Origin: Plasmodiophora brassicae
Taxonomy: Eukaryota; Endomyxa: Phytomyxea; Phytomyxea; Plasmodiophorida
Assembly: GCA_036867785.1 (NCBI GenBank)
Contig: CP145415.1
Coordinates: forward strand, 868,001-932,000
Direction of reading: 5' to 3'
DNA length: 64,000 bases
Shown: positions 55,744 through 64,000 of the stretch, piece by piece
How the letters are laid out: every line of letters begins with the position of its first letter
How positions within the stretch are numbered: position 1 is the first letter of the stretch
Made by a program: the position numbers and the translations under genes
The notes under the pieces: model-generated
What the model saw: only the letters and a program-made list of their open reading frames with translations
What the model was told of the DNA's origin: nothing
The model's database searches: none

Positions 55744-57317
55744 ATGGTGGCGATTACCGAGACAGCCGTGTACGTGTGGACGGCGTTCAGCGCTGTGCAG
55801 ATGGTGTTCCATCCGATAGCGCTGGCGTGGTACTGGCGGCGAATGGACTGCACGCCGGTCAAACAGCGACTGCCGGTGCACTTCCTGTTCGCCAACTGCT
55901 TCCTGAGCGGTTGGGCGATATGGAGCTGCCTGCAGTACCCGGTGTCCAGCTATATCAGCGTGTTCCTGGACCAGGCCATCCTCCTGTCGGTGGCCTCGCC
56001 CTGCTGCGACACTTACGTAAGAGCCCGAGCCGGCGCATCGTCGTGACGACGCGCCTCACATCGTCCGCTAGATCGTCATTGCGCTTTCGCTCTTCGCGGC
56101 GTTCAATCGGGCCGACAAGATGCTCAAGCTGAACGCGGCGACGTCACGCTGGACGACCTGGCAGCTTCGCGCATCGGCATGGCTGATGAAGTGGCAGTTT
56201 GCCGTCACGTTCATAGCTGTCAGCTGGCTAGCGACGCTAGCATTCCAGATCATATATTGCGTCAGTCACCCTGACTTGTTCAACCTGACGTACCACGACG
56301 TGAAGGTCGTCGTCGGCAACGACGCAAGCGTATTGATCGGCGTTGCCGTTTACAAATCAATGTTCAGCTTCATCTTGCTGCTCCTTCTGTCGTGGAAGCT
56401 GTACCCACCCGTCAGACACGGGCCACCGTGCGTATGACTGATGATGACGGTAGGCGGATCGTCGTGGACGCGTTTGGCGTGAAGATCCTGCTCAAGCGGA
56501 TCGGGATGGCCGCCGTCGTCGGTGGCATTCAGTTCGTCTTCTTCCAGGCGCCAATCAATTCCGCGTTTGGCGACAAGTTCAACTACTCCTTGGCCGTCCT
56601 CGTCCTCGTGGCCAACTACATTATCGTCATGTAGGGCCGAACACGCTTGCCGACCCTGCTGAACGTTGACCGGAGCGGTTGCAGGTCCGTGTGCGTTCCG
56701 ATTTGGCAAACGTACAAGAGGAACGCGGAGACGTTACCGGTGACACACAACCCCAGCATACAGCTGGAGGCGCTGCTGAAGACACCGGAAGGTTTCGCGG
56801 CGTTCAGGTACGCCCTTGCACAGCGACATTCGCGCCGGCGCGTGCGGCGCTCACGACCGTTCAAATATTCAGGGACCACATGAAAACCGAGTTTGCAGTG
56901 GAGAACGTCCTGTTCTTCCGCGATGCCTACGAATTCCGCAAAGAGTTCTTCGTGAACAGCGAGGAGTCGCGCCGCCGGGCGACGGCCATCTTCACCACGT
57001 ACCTGTCGCCGGATGCGCCACTCGAGGTGAACATCCCATCGCCGATGTCGGCCTTCTTCCGGACAGCCGCATTCAACGACGACGGGACTGTGAACGATTC
57101 GGCGTTCAAGCCGGACCTGTTCGCGGCCGCCGCCCACGTCATCCTGCAGCTGATGGAGGTCAACTCGCTCGACAGGTTCAAGCAGGCCCAGCCCGCCGCC
57201 TGGAACGCCTTCGTCGCGCGACAGAACGAGCAGGCCGTCCTCCATACGATCCACACTCCACGTTTCCCATCGCACCGTCAGTCGAACTCGGAAAGCGGCA
57301 AGCGCACGTCCAATTGA
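55744..57317 (+). CDS. Seven-transmembrane protein with C-terminal RGS domain
   Basis: Five exons (55744-56016, 56072-56400, 56454-56630, 56685-56807, 56873-57317) give 448 aa. Seven hydrophobic segments are visible, for example VYVWTAFSAVQMVFHPIALA, LLLLLSWKL and FNYSLAVLVLVANYIIVM. The C-terminal RGS domain starts at the last intron (FRDHMKTEFAVENVLFFRDA, YLSPDAPLEVNIPSPM, SLDRFKQAQPAAWNAF). Such 7TM-RGS fusions occur in plants (AtRGS1), fungi and protists and accelerate GTP hydrolysis by G-alpha. The divergent G-alpha at 18.3-19.6 kb is a possible partner. Confidence 0.85.
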
Positions 57318-57471
57318 GGGGCAGGCGCAACACCAACGGGCCGCAACGCAGTCGGGGTGGCGACTGATTAGGACGCCGTCTGGGTACGGATTGGCGCGCT
57401 CTTCCCATAAAACTCTTCGGCGTAAACCCGCATTAGGTACCTACTATCATCGTCCCGGCGAGCAGCAGCCG

Positions 57472-58872
57472 ATGGCGCCCCTGTTCGCGGATATGGGCCT
57501 GCTGGCCATCGTGGCCGTTGCCGTGGTGGCGGTGCCGCCGGCCGCCGGTCTCGTAGTCTGGTCGCCGGACGACGGGCGCGCCTACGACTGTGTGGGGGAT
57601 GATGCCGTTCGCAACTGTAGCATGGGATCGAGGGCATACCAGGTGCAGTTTGTCATTGACGCGCGTGGCCACGTTCTCGAATCGCTGGAGGTCTTCACAG
57701 GTGGGTCGTCGTCTGGGGCACCATGCGGAATAGTCAACGATGGTCTGAAATCTGCCGGCGATTGGTTTGGCAGCGAACAAAGCGCCCGCTGATGTGACGG
57801 CCGATACGCTGAACACGGTCCGGGCCCGGTTGTTCACGTTGAACCCGAATCTGACGGCGGTCTCCGCTGGCGAATGGGACGAAATGGTGACCGACAGGCG
57901 GTGGGACCGGATGTCCCGATCGTATCGGATCAAGCGAATGACGTTCGAATCCGGGACGGCGCTCAACATGACGCTATACGTGCACCTTGCCGATGTGTTC
58001 CTCGTCAGGGTCATGTTACCCAAGGCGGTGCACAGCGTCCGGATTCGCATGCACGCCTCAGCGGACGACGACCCTGTTCCAGCGGGTTCCGACACGGCCG
58101 TCGGCAGCGCTTCCGTCGTCCACATTGCTGTGACATTGTTCGGGGTCCTTGCTGGTCTTGCCGGCTTGACGACAGCGCTCATCAGACGTGCCCGCTCCCG
58201 AGACCTGTCTCAAGGCCATGTGGCGCTTGATGACATTGGAACGGTCGCCGTTGCTACCGTGTCCGCGAAGAGGCCCGTCCTGGCACGAGTCATCCCGATG
58301 GGTGCGCCCAGGTGCGATCTTTGTGGAACCTTGCCATCCTCTGATCGCGACCCTACTGCAGGTGCGTTCTTCAGTGACGGGGGACGCCGGGTACGCGCCG
58401 TTGTCGTTGGAGTATGCAATCCGGCGCGAAACGAAATCGTGTCCGTCGGCATTCTGCATGTCACGTCGAACGCAACCAAGATCTCAGCCATGTGCAGAGG
58501 GCGGATCATAACAGTCAGGCGCCTGCCCCGTCGCACTCCACTGCTGTGCTGACCTCTGTGCGCCGCCGCTAGGACCCGCTCCCCGAGTACAAGTGCAGGA
58601 GCAGCCACACGCCCGATGTCTGGCTGGACGCAACACAGGTCTGCTGTAATGCGCATTTGACAACAATACATGGCCCTGAAACGACAACGCAGGTCTGGAC
58701 GGTGCTCGCCGACGGGCTCTCGACGGTCCACGATTCTGGGTGCGGCACCGACGCCGTGCTTCCCTGGCTCGAGCTTGCGTCTCCCCGATTCGACGGCGTC
58801 GCCTGCGGCAGGCAGGCCGCCCCCGAAGGCGTCACCACGACGAGCGACCTGCTAAAAGCCGACCAGTGCTGA
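57472..58872 (+). CDS. Type I membrane protein of unknown family
   Basis: Three exons (57472-57700, 57774-58513, 58573-58872) give 422 aa. A signal peptide (LLAIVAVAVVAVPPAAG) precedes a small extracellular domain with Cys and NxS/T sites. A single TM follows (VVHIAVTLFGVLAGLAGLTTALI, then RRARSR), and a large tail contains several Cys (CDLCG, QVCCNAH). No known domain was recognised. Orientation by the positive-inside rule puts the Cys-rich tail in the cytosol, which is unusual. CATAAAA lies about 65 bp before the ATG. Confidence 0.6.
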
Positions 58873-58963
58873 ACGGAACGGTGTGTGTGCAATCGTCTGC
58901 ATTGTATGGGTAGGACGGCACGCCATTCCTCGTTCGACGTCGGTCGGAATCGGGTCGGCCCGT

Positions 58964-61900
58964 TCACCAGGCGACTTTGGCGAAGAACGACCTCGGGTAA
59001 TTACGAACCATGTACTTGCGGCCCTCGTCGGCGAGGATCAGGGCGATGGCGCACGGGATCGGGTACAGCCAGAAGACGCCGGGCACGTATCCAAACTTGA
59101 AGATGTTCGGGTTGCCCGGCGCCGTCGACACGTACACGTTCATCAGGGCGACGAACACGTGCACGACGACGCAGACCATCAGCGCCTTGTTCTGCCGGGG
59201 GCCCCAGAACGGGTTCGAGTTCAGGATCGAGGAGCGCCGGTTCCGGCTCGTCAGGATGTTGCCGACCTGCATCACCGTGATCGTCACGTAGAAGATGGAC
59301 TGGGCGACCGCCAGGTCGGCGTTCAGGACGTCCACGTTGGTGCCGTTGCCCCAGTGGTCGAACTGGAGGAGCAGGTCGCTGATGCCCAGGCCCTTCTGCT
59401 TCCAGTACAGGAAGAACATGCCGAACGAGGTGACCCAGATGAAGACGCCGATGAAGGCGTAGATGTGCAGGAAGAACTTCCAGTCGACCAGGCGCTGCCG
59501 GCGGATGTTCCTCGGCTTCTGCCGCATCAGGTCGGACTCGGGCTTCTCGAACATGAGCGAGATCGACATGGTGACGTCGTGGACGATCGAGAAGATGACC
59601 TGCTGGTAGGCGGTCAGCGGGATCTGCATCCCCAGGAACACGTTCGACAGGACGGCCATCAGCTCCGTGTACGACCCGGCCGGCATCACGTACAGCGTCA
59701 CCTTGCGCAGGTTCTCGAACACCAGGCGCCCGTTCTGCACATACACACACAGCAACACGATTCGCTCAGCACGGCGGGGCGGCACACACACATACACACG
59801 CGCGCGCGCCCTAACCTCAATGGCAATCGGGATGGACGCGAAGTCGTTGTTGAGCAGGACGACCTGGGCGGCCTCCTTGGCGACGTCGCTGCCGGCGCCC
59901 ATGGCCAGGCCGACGTCGGCCGTCTTCAGCGCCGGCGCGTCGTTGACGCCGTCGCCGGTGACGGCGACGACGTTGTCGCCGCGTCTCTGGAACTGCTGCA
60001 CGATCAGCATCTTCTGTTCCGGGGTGGTGCGCGCGAACACGATCTCGTCGTAGAACGTGGCGATGACGTTCCAGTCCTGCGGCTCCAGGTTGCAGACGTC
60101 CTCGCCGGTCAGCACGACGGCCCGGTGCGCCTGCCCGTCCGCCGGTTTCATGTCGGGCAGGGACAGGGCGCCCGCCCGCGTGTACAGGTCCCGCTGCGAC
60201 CGCATCGCCTGCAGGTCCTCGACCTGCGCCGACGTCACGATGCCGACCTGGCGGGCGATCGCCTCGGCCGTCAGGCGGAAGTCGCCGGTGACCATGCAGA
60301 CGCGTACGCCGGCGCCCCGCATGGCGCCGACCGCGCTGGGCACGTCGTCGCGCGGCGGGTCGCAGATCGACATCAGGCCAACGATGCACAGGTCGTGCAG
60401 CTGCGTCTCGATGAACTTCTTCATGAACTCCTCGTCGTGGGCGTGCAGGTCGCGCACCGCCAGCTTCTTGTAGCAGGCGACGATGACGCGGCGGCCGTCG
60501 CGCGACCACCGCTCCTGCGTCCGGTCGAACTGGGTCGACAGCGCCTCGGTGAGCGGGCGCTCGGTGCCGTCGGCGCCGACGACCTTGGTGCAGAACCCGG
60601 TGAGGATGTCGGGCGCCCCCTTCATGTACAGCTCGAGGTCGCCCGTCGCCGCCGACCGCACGATCACCAGCATCCACTTCGTCTTGCTGTTGAACGGGAT
60701 GTTGTAGACGCGCGTGTACGCCTCGTCGAGGGCGTCCAGGTCGGCGCAGGCCGCTGCCAGCTTGAAGGCGGCGACGTCGGTGGAGTTGCCGCGAACCGGG
60801 CGGTCGCCCCCGTTGACGGCGGCGGCGGCGCCATGGTCGCCGGATTCCTCGTACGACGCGTCGTTGCACAGGTAGGCGATGCGCAGGAGCAGGCGAACGG
60901 CGTCGGTCTGCTTCATGTCCTGCACGGCGTCGAACGTGTGGTCGGCGAGGCCGACGCCCTGGACGAACATCTTGCCCTGGGTCAGCGTCCCCGTCTTGTC
61001 CGAGCACAGGATCGACATGGCGCCCGCCGCCTCAATGATGGACAGGTTCTTGACGAGGACCTTGCGGGCCGCCATGAGGCGCGCCACGATCGTCAGGGCC
61101 AGCGCGACGCAGACGGGCAGGCCCTGCGGCACCATCGACGTCAGGCAGCCGATCGAGTCGATCAGCGCCGTCTGCAGGTTGGCGAAGTTGGCGTGGGCCG
61201 GGTACGTGTAGAACCCCCAGAACAGCATGGCCAGGCTGAACAACAGGACGGCGATGATGCTGACGATGACGGTGAACCGGTTGATGTCGGCCTGCAGCGC
61301 CGTGCTCTGCGTCTTCGGCTTCGTCGACAGGTGGAAGATGCGCCCGATGACGGTCTCGTCGCCGATGGCGAACACGACGCCGACGGCGCTGCCCTGGACG
61401 ACGAACGTCGACGACAGGGCCAGGTTCTGCGTCTCCAGCGGGTTCGCATCGGTCATCGACACCGACCCCGGGATGGGCTCCGATTCGCCCGTCAGCAGCG
61501 ACCGATCGAAGCGCAGGTCGGGCGACACCTCCAGCAGGCGCAGGTCGGCGGGCACGCGCTGCCCCAGCGACAGGTGGACAACGTCGCCTGGCAGCAGGTT
61601 GTCCGCGTTGATCTCTATCTTGGCGCCGTCGCGGACGACGGTGGCCGACTCGCTGACGAGCGTCTTGATCGCCTTCATGACCTGGCTGGCGTTGTAGTCG
61701 ACGGCGGCGTAGAAGACGGTGGACACGACGATGACCAGCCCGATGAGGACGGCGACGCCCAGGTTGAAGATCTGCGGGTCCGGTTCGCCCAGCGGGTAGT
61801 AGGACAGGATCGTGACGATCATGGCGATCCACATGAGGCTGTTGAACCCGCCGAAAACGTACCCGAGGCCCTTGCGGATCCAGTTGGACTTCGCCGGCGT

Positions 61901-62389
61901 GATGCGGTTGACCCTGCCGCGTTTCGCCAGCGCCGTCACCTGCGACGACGTCAGGCCCGTCGTGCGGTTCGTGTCCAGCGTGTCGATGGCCTGGTCGGGC
62001 GTCAGCTGGTGCACCGTGATCTGGCGGATGGCGGCGGCCGGGTCCTCGTGTTTGCCATGGCCGCCGGCCTGAAGCTTGACCTTGGCGGCCAGGTCCAGGG
62101 CGTGCGTCGTCGACATGGTGCGGAACACGACGATCGACTCCATGTTCTCGACCGTGTTCCGCTCCGACGGCGACGTCGGCGCCCTCAGCACCCTGCTGGA
62201 CGCGTCGAACCGCATCGAGGCCTGCCGCCTGCTGTCATGGCCGAACGGGATCGACACGTGCTGCTCCGGCTGACGCTGGGCCTCGTGCGCGCTCGCCTCG
62301 TCGTCCCGCATCGGGGGCTGCGTTCCAGAACGATTCGTAAATGACCAGACGGTCAGTTGCTCTGGCACGCGACACTCCCGCCAGGGCAT
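58964..62389 (-). CDS. P2C-type (Na+/K+-ATPase-like) cation ATPase
   Basis: Two exons (62389 or 62311-59816, 59734-58964) give 1114 or 1088 aa, depending on the start. Landmarks are LTSSQVTALAKRGRVNRITP, FGGFNSLMWIAMIV, LLPGDVVHLSLGQRVPADLR, FDRSLLTGESEPIPG, CSDKTGTLTQGKM, YNIPFNSKTKWMLV, MKGAPDI, VMVTGD-like VCMVTGDF and GDGVNDAPALKTADVG. The wording fits group IIC (Na/K or H/K) pumps more than SERCA or fungal ENA. No beta subunit is visible nearby. The 81-nt intron 59735-59815 keeps the frame and would be missed by an ORF-only view. Confidence 0.9.
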   Translation of the reverse strand: MPWRECRVPEQLTVWSFTNRSGTQPPMRDDEASAHEAQRQPEQHVSIPFGHDSRRQASMRFDASSRVLRAPTSPSERNTVENMESIVVFRTMSTTHALDLAAKVKLQAGGHGKHEDPAAAIRQITVHQLTPDQAIDTLDTNRTTGLTSSQVTALAKRGRVNRITPAKSNWIRKGLGYVFGGFNSLMWIAMIVTILSYYPLGEPDPQIFNLGVAVLIGLVIVVSTVFYAAVDYNASQVMKAIKTLVSESATVVRDGAKIEINADNLLPGDVVHLSLGQRVPADLRLLEVSPDLRFDRSLLTGESEPIPGSVSMTDANPLETQNLALSSTFVVQGSAVGVVFAIGDETVIGRIFHLSTKPKTQSTALQADINRFTVIVSIIAVLLFSLAMLFWGFYTYPAHANFANLQTALIDSIGCLTSMVPQGLPVCVALALTIVARLMAARKVLVKNLSIIEAAGAMSILCSDKTGTLTQGKMFVQGVGLADHTFDAVQDMKQTDAVRLLLRIAYLCNDASYEESGDHGAAAAVNGGDRPVRGNSTDVAAFKLAAACADLDALDEAYTRVYNIPFNSKTKWMLVIVRSAATGDLELYMKGAPDILTGFCTKVVGADGTERPLTEALSTQFDRTQERWSRDGRRVIVACYKKLAVRDLHAHDEEFMKKFIETQLHDLCIVGLMSICDPPRDDVPSAVGAMRGAGVRVCMVTGDFRLTAEAIARQVGIVTSAQVEDLQAMRSQRDLYTRAGALSLPDMKPADGQAHRAVVLTGEDVCNLEPQDWNVIATFYDEIVFARTTPEQKMLIVQQFQRRGDNVVAVTGDGVNDAPALKTADVGLAMGAGSDVAKEAAQVVLLNNDFASIPIAIEVRARARVYVCVPPRRAERIVLLCVYVQNGRLVFENLRKVTLYVMPAGSYTELMAVLSNVFLGMQIPLTAYQQVIFSIVHDVTMSISLMFEKPESDLMRQKPRNIRRQRLVDWKFFLHIYAFIGVFIWVTSFGMFFLYWKQKGLGISDLLLQFDHWGNGTNVDVLNADLAVAQSIFYVTITVMQVGNILTSRNRRSSILNSNPFWGPRQNKALMVCVVVHVFVALMNVYVSTAPGNPNIFKFGYVPGVFWLYPIPCAIALILADEGRKYMVRNYPRSFFAKVAW
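59735..59815 (-). other. In-frame 81-nt intron with alternating purine-pyrimidine tract
   Basis: GTTAGG donor and GTGCAG acceptor. The interior is rich in TG/CA and CG dinucleotide repeats (about 59781-59810 and 59738-59755). Its translation (RARARVYVCV-like) breaks the conserved region between IPIAIE and NGRLVFENLRK, which supports splicing. Confidence 0.8.
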
Positions 62390-62694
62390 GCTCCACTGGC
62401 GAAAATATCGCCAGTCTCGTGACGTTATTAGCAGGGCGCCCTCCGGGTCCCGCGTTCCAAGTCAGGTCGTCAACGGTGCCCGAATCTATTCGTATTTCTT
62501 GCTGCCGATCCTCTGCGTCGTCCCAGCATCGTCGCTGTCGTCGTCGTCGTCGTCGTCGTTGTCCCTGTCCTGCCGCTGCCATTTGCGAGCCGCGCCTCTA
62601 GCCGCGACCGCCTTCATCAGGTTCGAATGCAGGCGGTCCGCCAGGCTGCTGGACTCGATGCTCTGCTCCGAGCGGGACGCCTATCCAGTACAGA
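62390..62694. other. Intergenic region with (TCG)n microsatellite
   Basis: This is the gap between the ATPase start and the channel stop, both on the minus strand. It contains a TCG/GTC trinucleotide run around 62527-62562. No gene was recognised. Confidence 0.6.
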
Positions 62695-64000
62695 TCAGAT
62701 GCGCGCGTTTGCCGATCGCCCGCCGCCGTTGACCTCGTTGCTGCCTGGGTAATGCTGTATGGAGGACAGCACGCGATCCATGGGTACGTATTCGCGCACG
62801 GATCCGTCGTCACTGCTGGACGACGACGAATCCACCAGCGACGGGACCCGCTCGGTTCGTCGTCGAGTCTCGTACAGCGCGCGGATCTTCTTCAGGCCCG
62901 CTTTGCGAACCTTGGCCAGCGCAATCGCGAAGACCTCCTCCGAGCTGCGACGACGACGACGTCAGGGACGTTCTCGTGTCGGCCGGACAGTACCAGACCA
63001 GCCTTACAAGGAGTGATGCCGGCTCAGGATGTACAACTGTCCCGAGTGGCTGTGGACGACCTGCTGCGGGGACGGCCCACCATTGCTGCTGCGGTAGACG
63101 AGGTACAGGTCCAGGAGAACGGCCAGTAGCAGCTCCCAGACGCCGTTGATGACGACAATGACGAACCCGATCAAGTACACGCTGACCCACATGGCGCCGT
63201 CGCCCATGGAATCGGTCGCCGCGGACAGCACGTCGTGCCAGTCGTCGCCGGCGACGATGCCGAACAGGACCAGTAGGGCGTTCGGGAACGTCGAGAAGTT
63301 CGCGAAGGGCACCTCCTGGTTGGCGTATCGCCCTCGCATGAGTTCGAGGCCGATAATGGCCCAGGCGTACATGAAGATCAGCATGAGGACCGACAGGCGG
63401 ATCAGCAGGCCGACCACCTTCCCGTAGACGGTCAGGATCGTGCGCAGGCGGCTCGATCGGAAGATGACGAGCAATGGGCGCAGGGCGCGTGTCAAGCGCA
63501 ACACCTCCACTATGACCCCCGACGTTAACGTGATCGTCTCGGCGGACGCATTTGACGGCACTCACCGAGGCTGAGCGCGCTCAGCCAACGGGACCGACTG
63601 ATCGTCAATCCGATGACCTCGACGACGACACTGACGACGACGACGACACTGTCGAAGCGGTTGAACGGGGCCGACCAGAACGGCAGGAACCCGGCGGCAA
63701 CGATTCGCATGGCGAGCTCTATGCGCAACGCCTTCATATCTTCGAAACCCCTAAGCCACCTGCACTGCTTCATCGTACCAAGGGCGAACAGGCTCAGGCA
63801 GGTCAGGTCGAGGGCGATGAGCAGGACGGAGTGCTCGTACCCAGTCGCCTGCATGACGACCACCTGTGTGTGATTCTCAGCCGCCCGGTTCCAGGCAGGT
63901 CTCCGGCCCGAACGCGTCTCACGCATGTGTTCACGACGATGTTGACGGCGGTGCCGACCTGGAAGACGGGGCTGGAGACCACCGTCTGCAACCTGGCCCG
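62695..64000 (-). CDS. Voltage-gated cation channel, C-terminal 6TM domain (partial)
   Basis: The gene runs off the right edge. In order on the minus strand: VSSPVFQVGTAVNIVVN (approach to S1), SVLLIALDLTCLSLFALG, NRFDSVVVVVSVVVEVIGL (S3), a voltage-sensor S4 LRLTRALRPLLVIFRSSRLR, S5 RLSVLMLIFMYAWAIIGLEL, a pore loop FANFSTFPNALLVLFGIVAG followed by DDWHDVL, and S6 YLIGFVIVVINGVWELLLAV. The pore Asp-x-Trp pattern recalls CatSper, TPC and related Ca2+-type channels. The cytosolic tail is Ser/Asp-rich and ends at TGA 62697-62695. Whether upstream domains make it a 12- or 24-TM channel is outside the window. Confidence 0.85.

Noticed and set aside
58883-62344. An 1153-codon open frame on the plus strand
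   Set aside because: It is exactly antisense to the P2C ATPase. Its His/Arg/Val-rich composition is what the complement of GC-rich codons produces, and no domain appears.

Overview
The window is nuclear DNA of a gene-dense eukaryote with a compact, GC-rich genome. Almost every recognisable protein is cut by short GT-AG introns, mostly 46-65 nt, with candidates down to 29 nt. All three stop codons end genes, neighbouring genes are often 50-300 bp apart, and AATAAA can overlap a stop codon. I see no transposon, virus-derived element, tRNA, rRNA or CRISPR array. The gene set (fungal-type Zn2Cys6 factor, 7TM receptor fused to RGS, G-alpha, PEX22, kinesin-10 and -14, a 6TM voltage-gated channel, GT10 fucosyltransferase) suggests a unicellular opisthokont near the base of Fungi, or an amoebozoan. 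The species is not identifiable from the sequence alone, and this placement is inference.

Layout. 0-5 kb: kinesin-14, PEX22, the rRNA-processing protein UTP6 and a small putative mitochondrial protein. 5-10 kb: a thioredoxin-fold protein, a DUF4804-like protein and eIF2B-epsilon. 10-15 kb: the nonsense-mediated-decay helicase UPF1, a long imperfect hairpin resembling a pri-miRNA, and a RING protein. 15-20 kb: a secreted ankyrin protein, a Zn2Cys6/PAS regulator and a divergent G-alpha. 20-26 kb: an SDD3/C05D11.1-like M16 protease and an aspartate aminotransferase. 26-30 kb: a secreted multicopper oxidase beside a PQQ-type sugar dehydrogenase. 30-38 kb: an unknown protein, TANGO2, a helicase-free Dicer with one degenerate RNase III domain, and a kinesin-10. 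38-43 kb: small unknown proteins and a membrane histidine phosphatase. 43-51 kb: YIPF6, fucosyltransferase, aldo-keto reductase, an RBBP4/MSI1-like histone-binding WD40 protein and 5'-nucleotidase. 51-64 kb: a secreted Tyr/Pro-rich protein, a copper P-type ATPase, the 7TM-RGS protein, a type I membrane protein, a P2C-type cation ATPase and the 3' part of a voltage-gated channel.

Connections. The copper ATPase could load the multicopper oxidase in the secretory pathway, and the PQQ dehydrogenase beside it may form an extracellular oxidative pair with it. The RGS receptor and G-alpha are potential partners. The most interesting combination is the minimal Dicer plus the roughly 140-nt hairpin at 14.2 kb, which together suggest a small-RNA pathway with unusual biochemistry. 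Exon junctions were worked out by hand. For the genes where I give exon lists, the total coding length is divisible by three.
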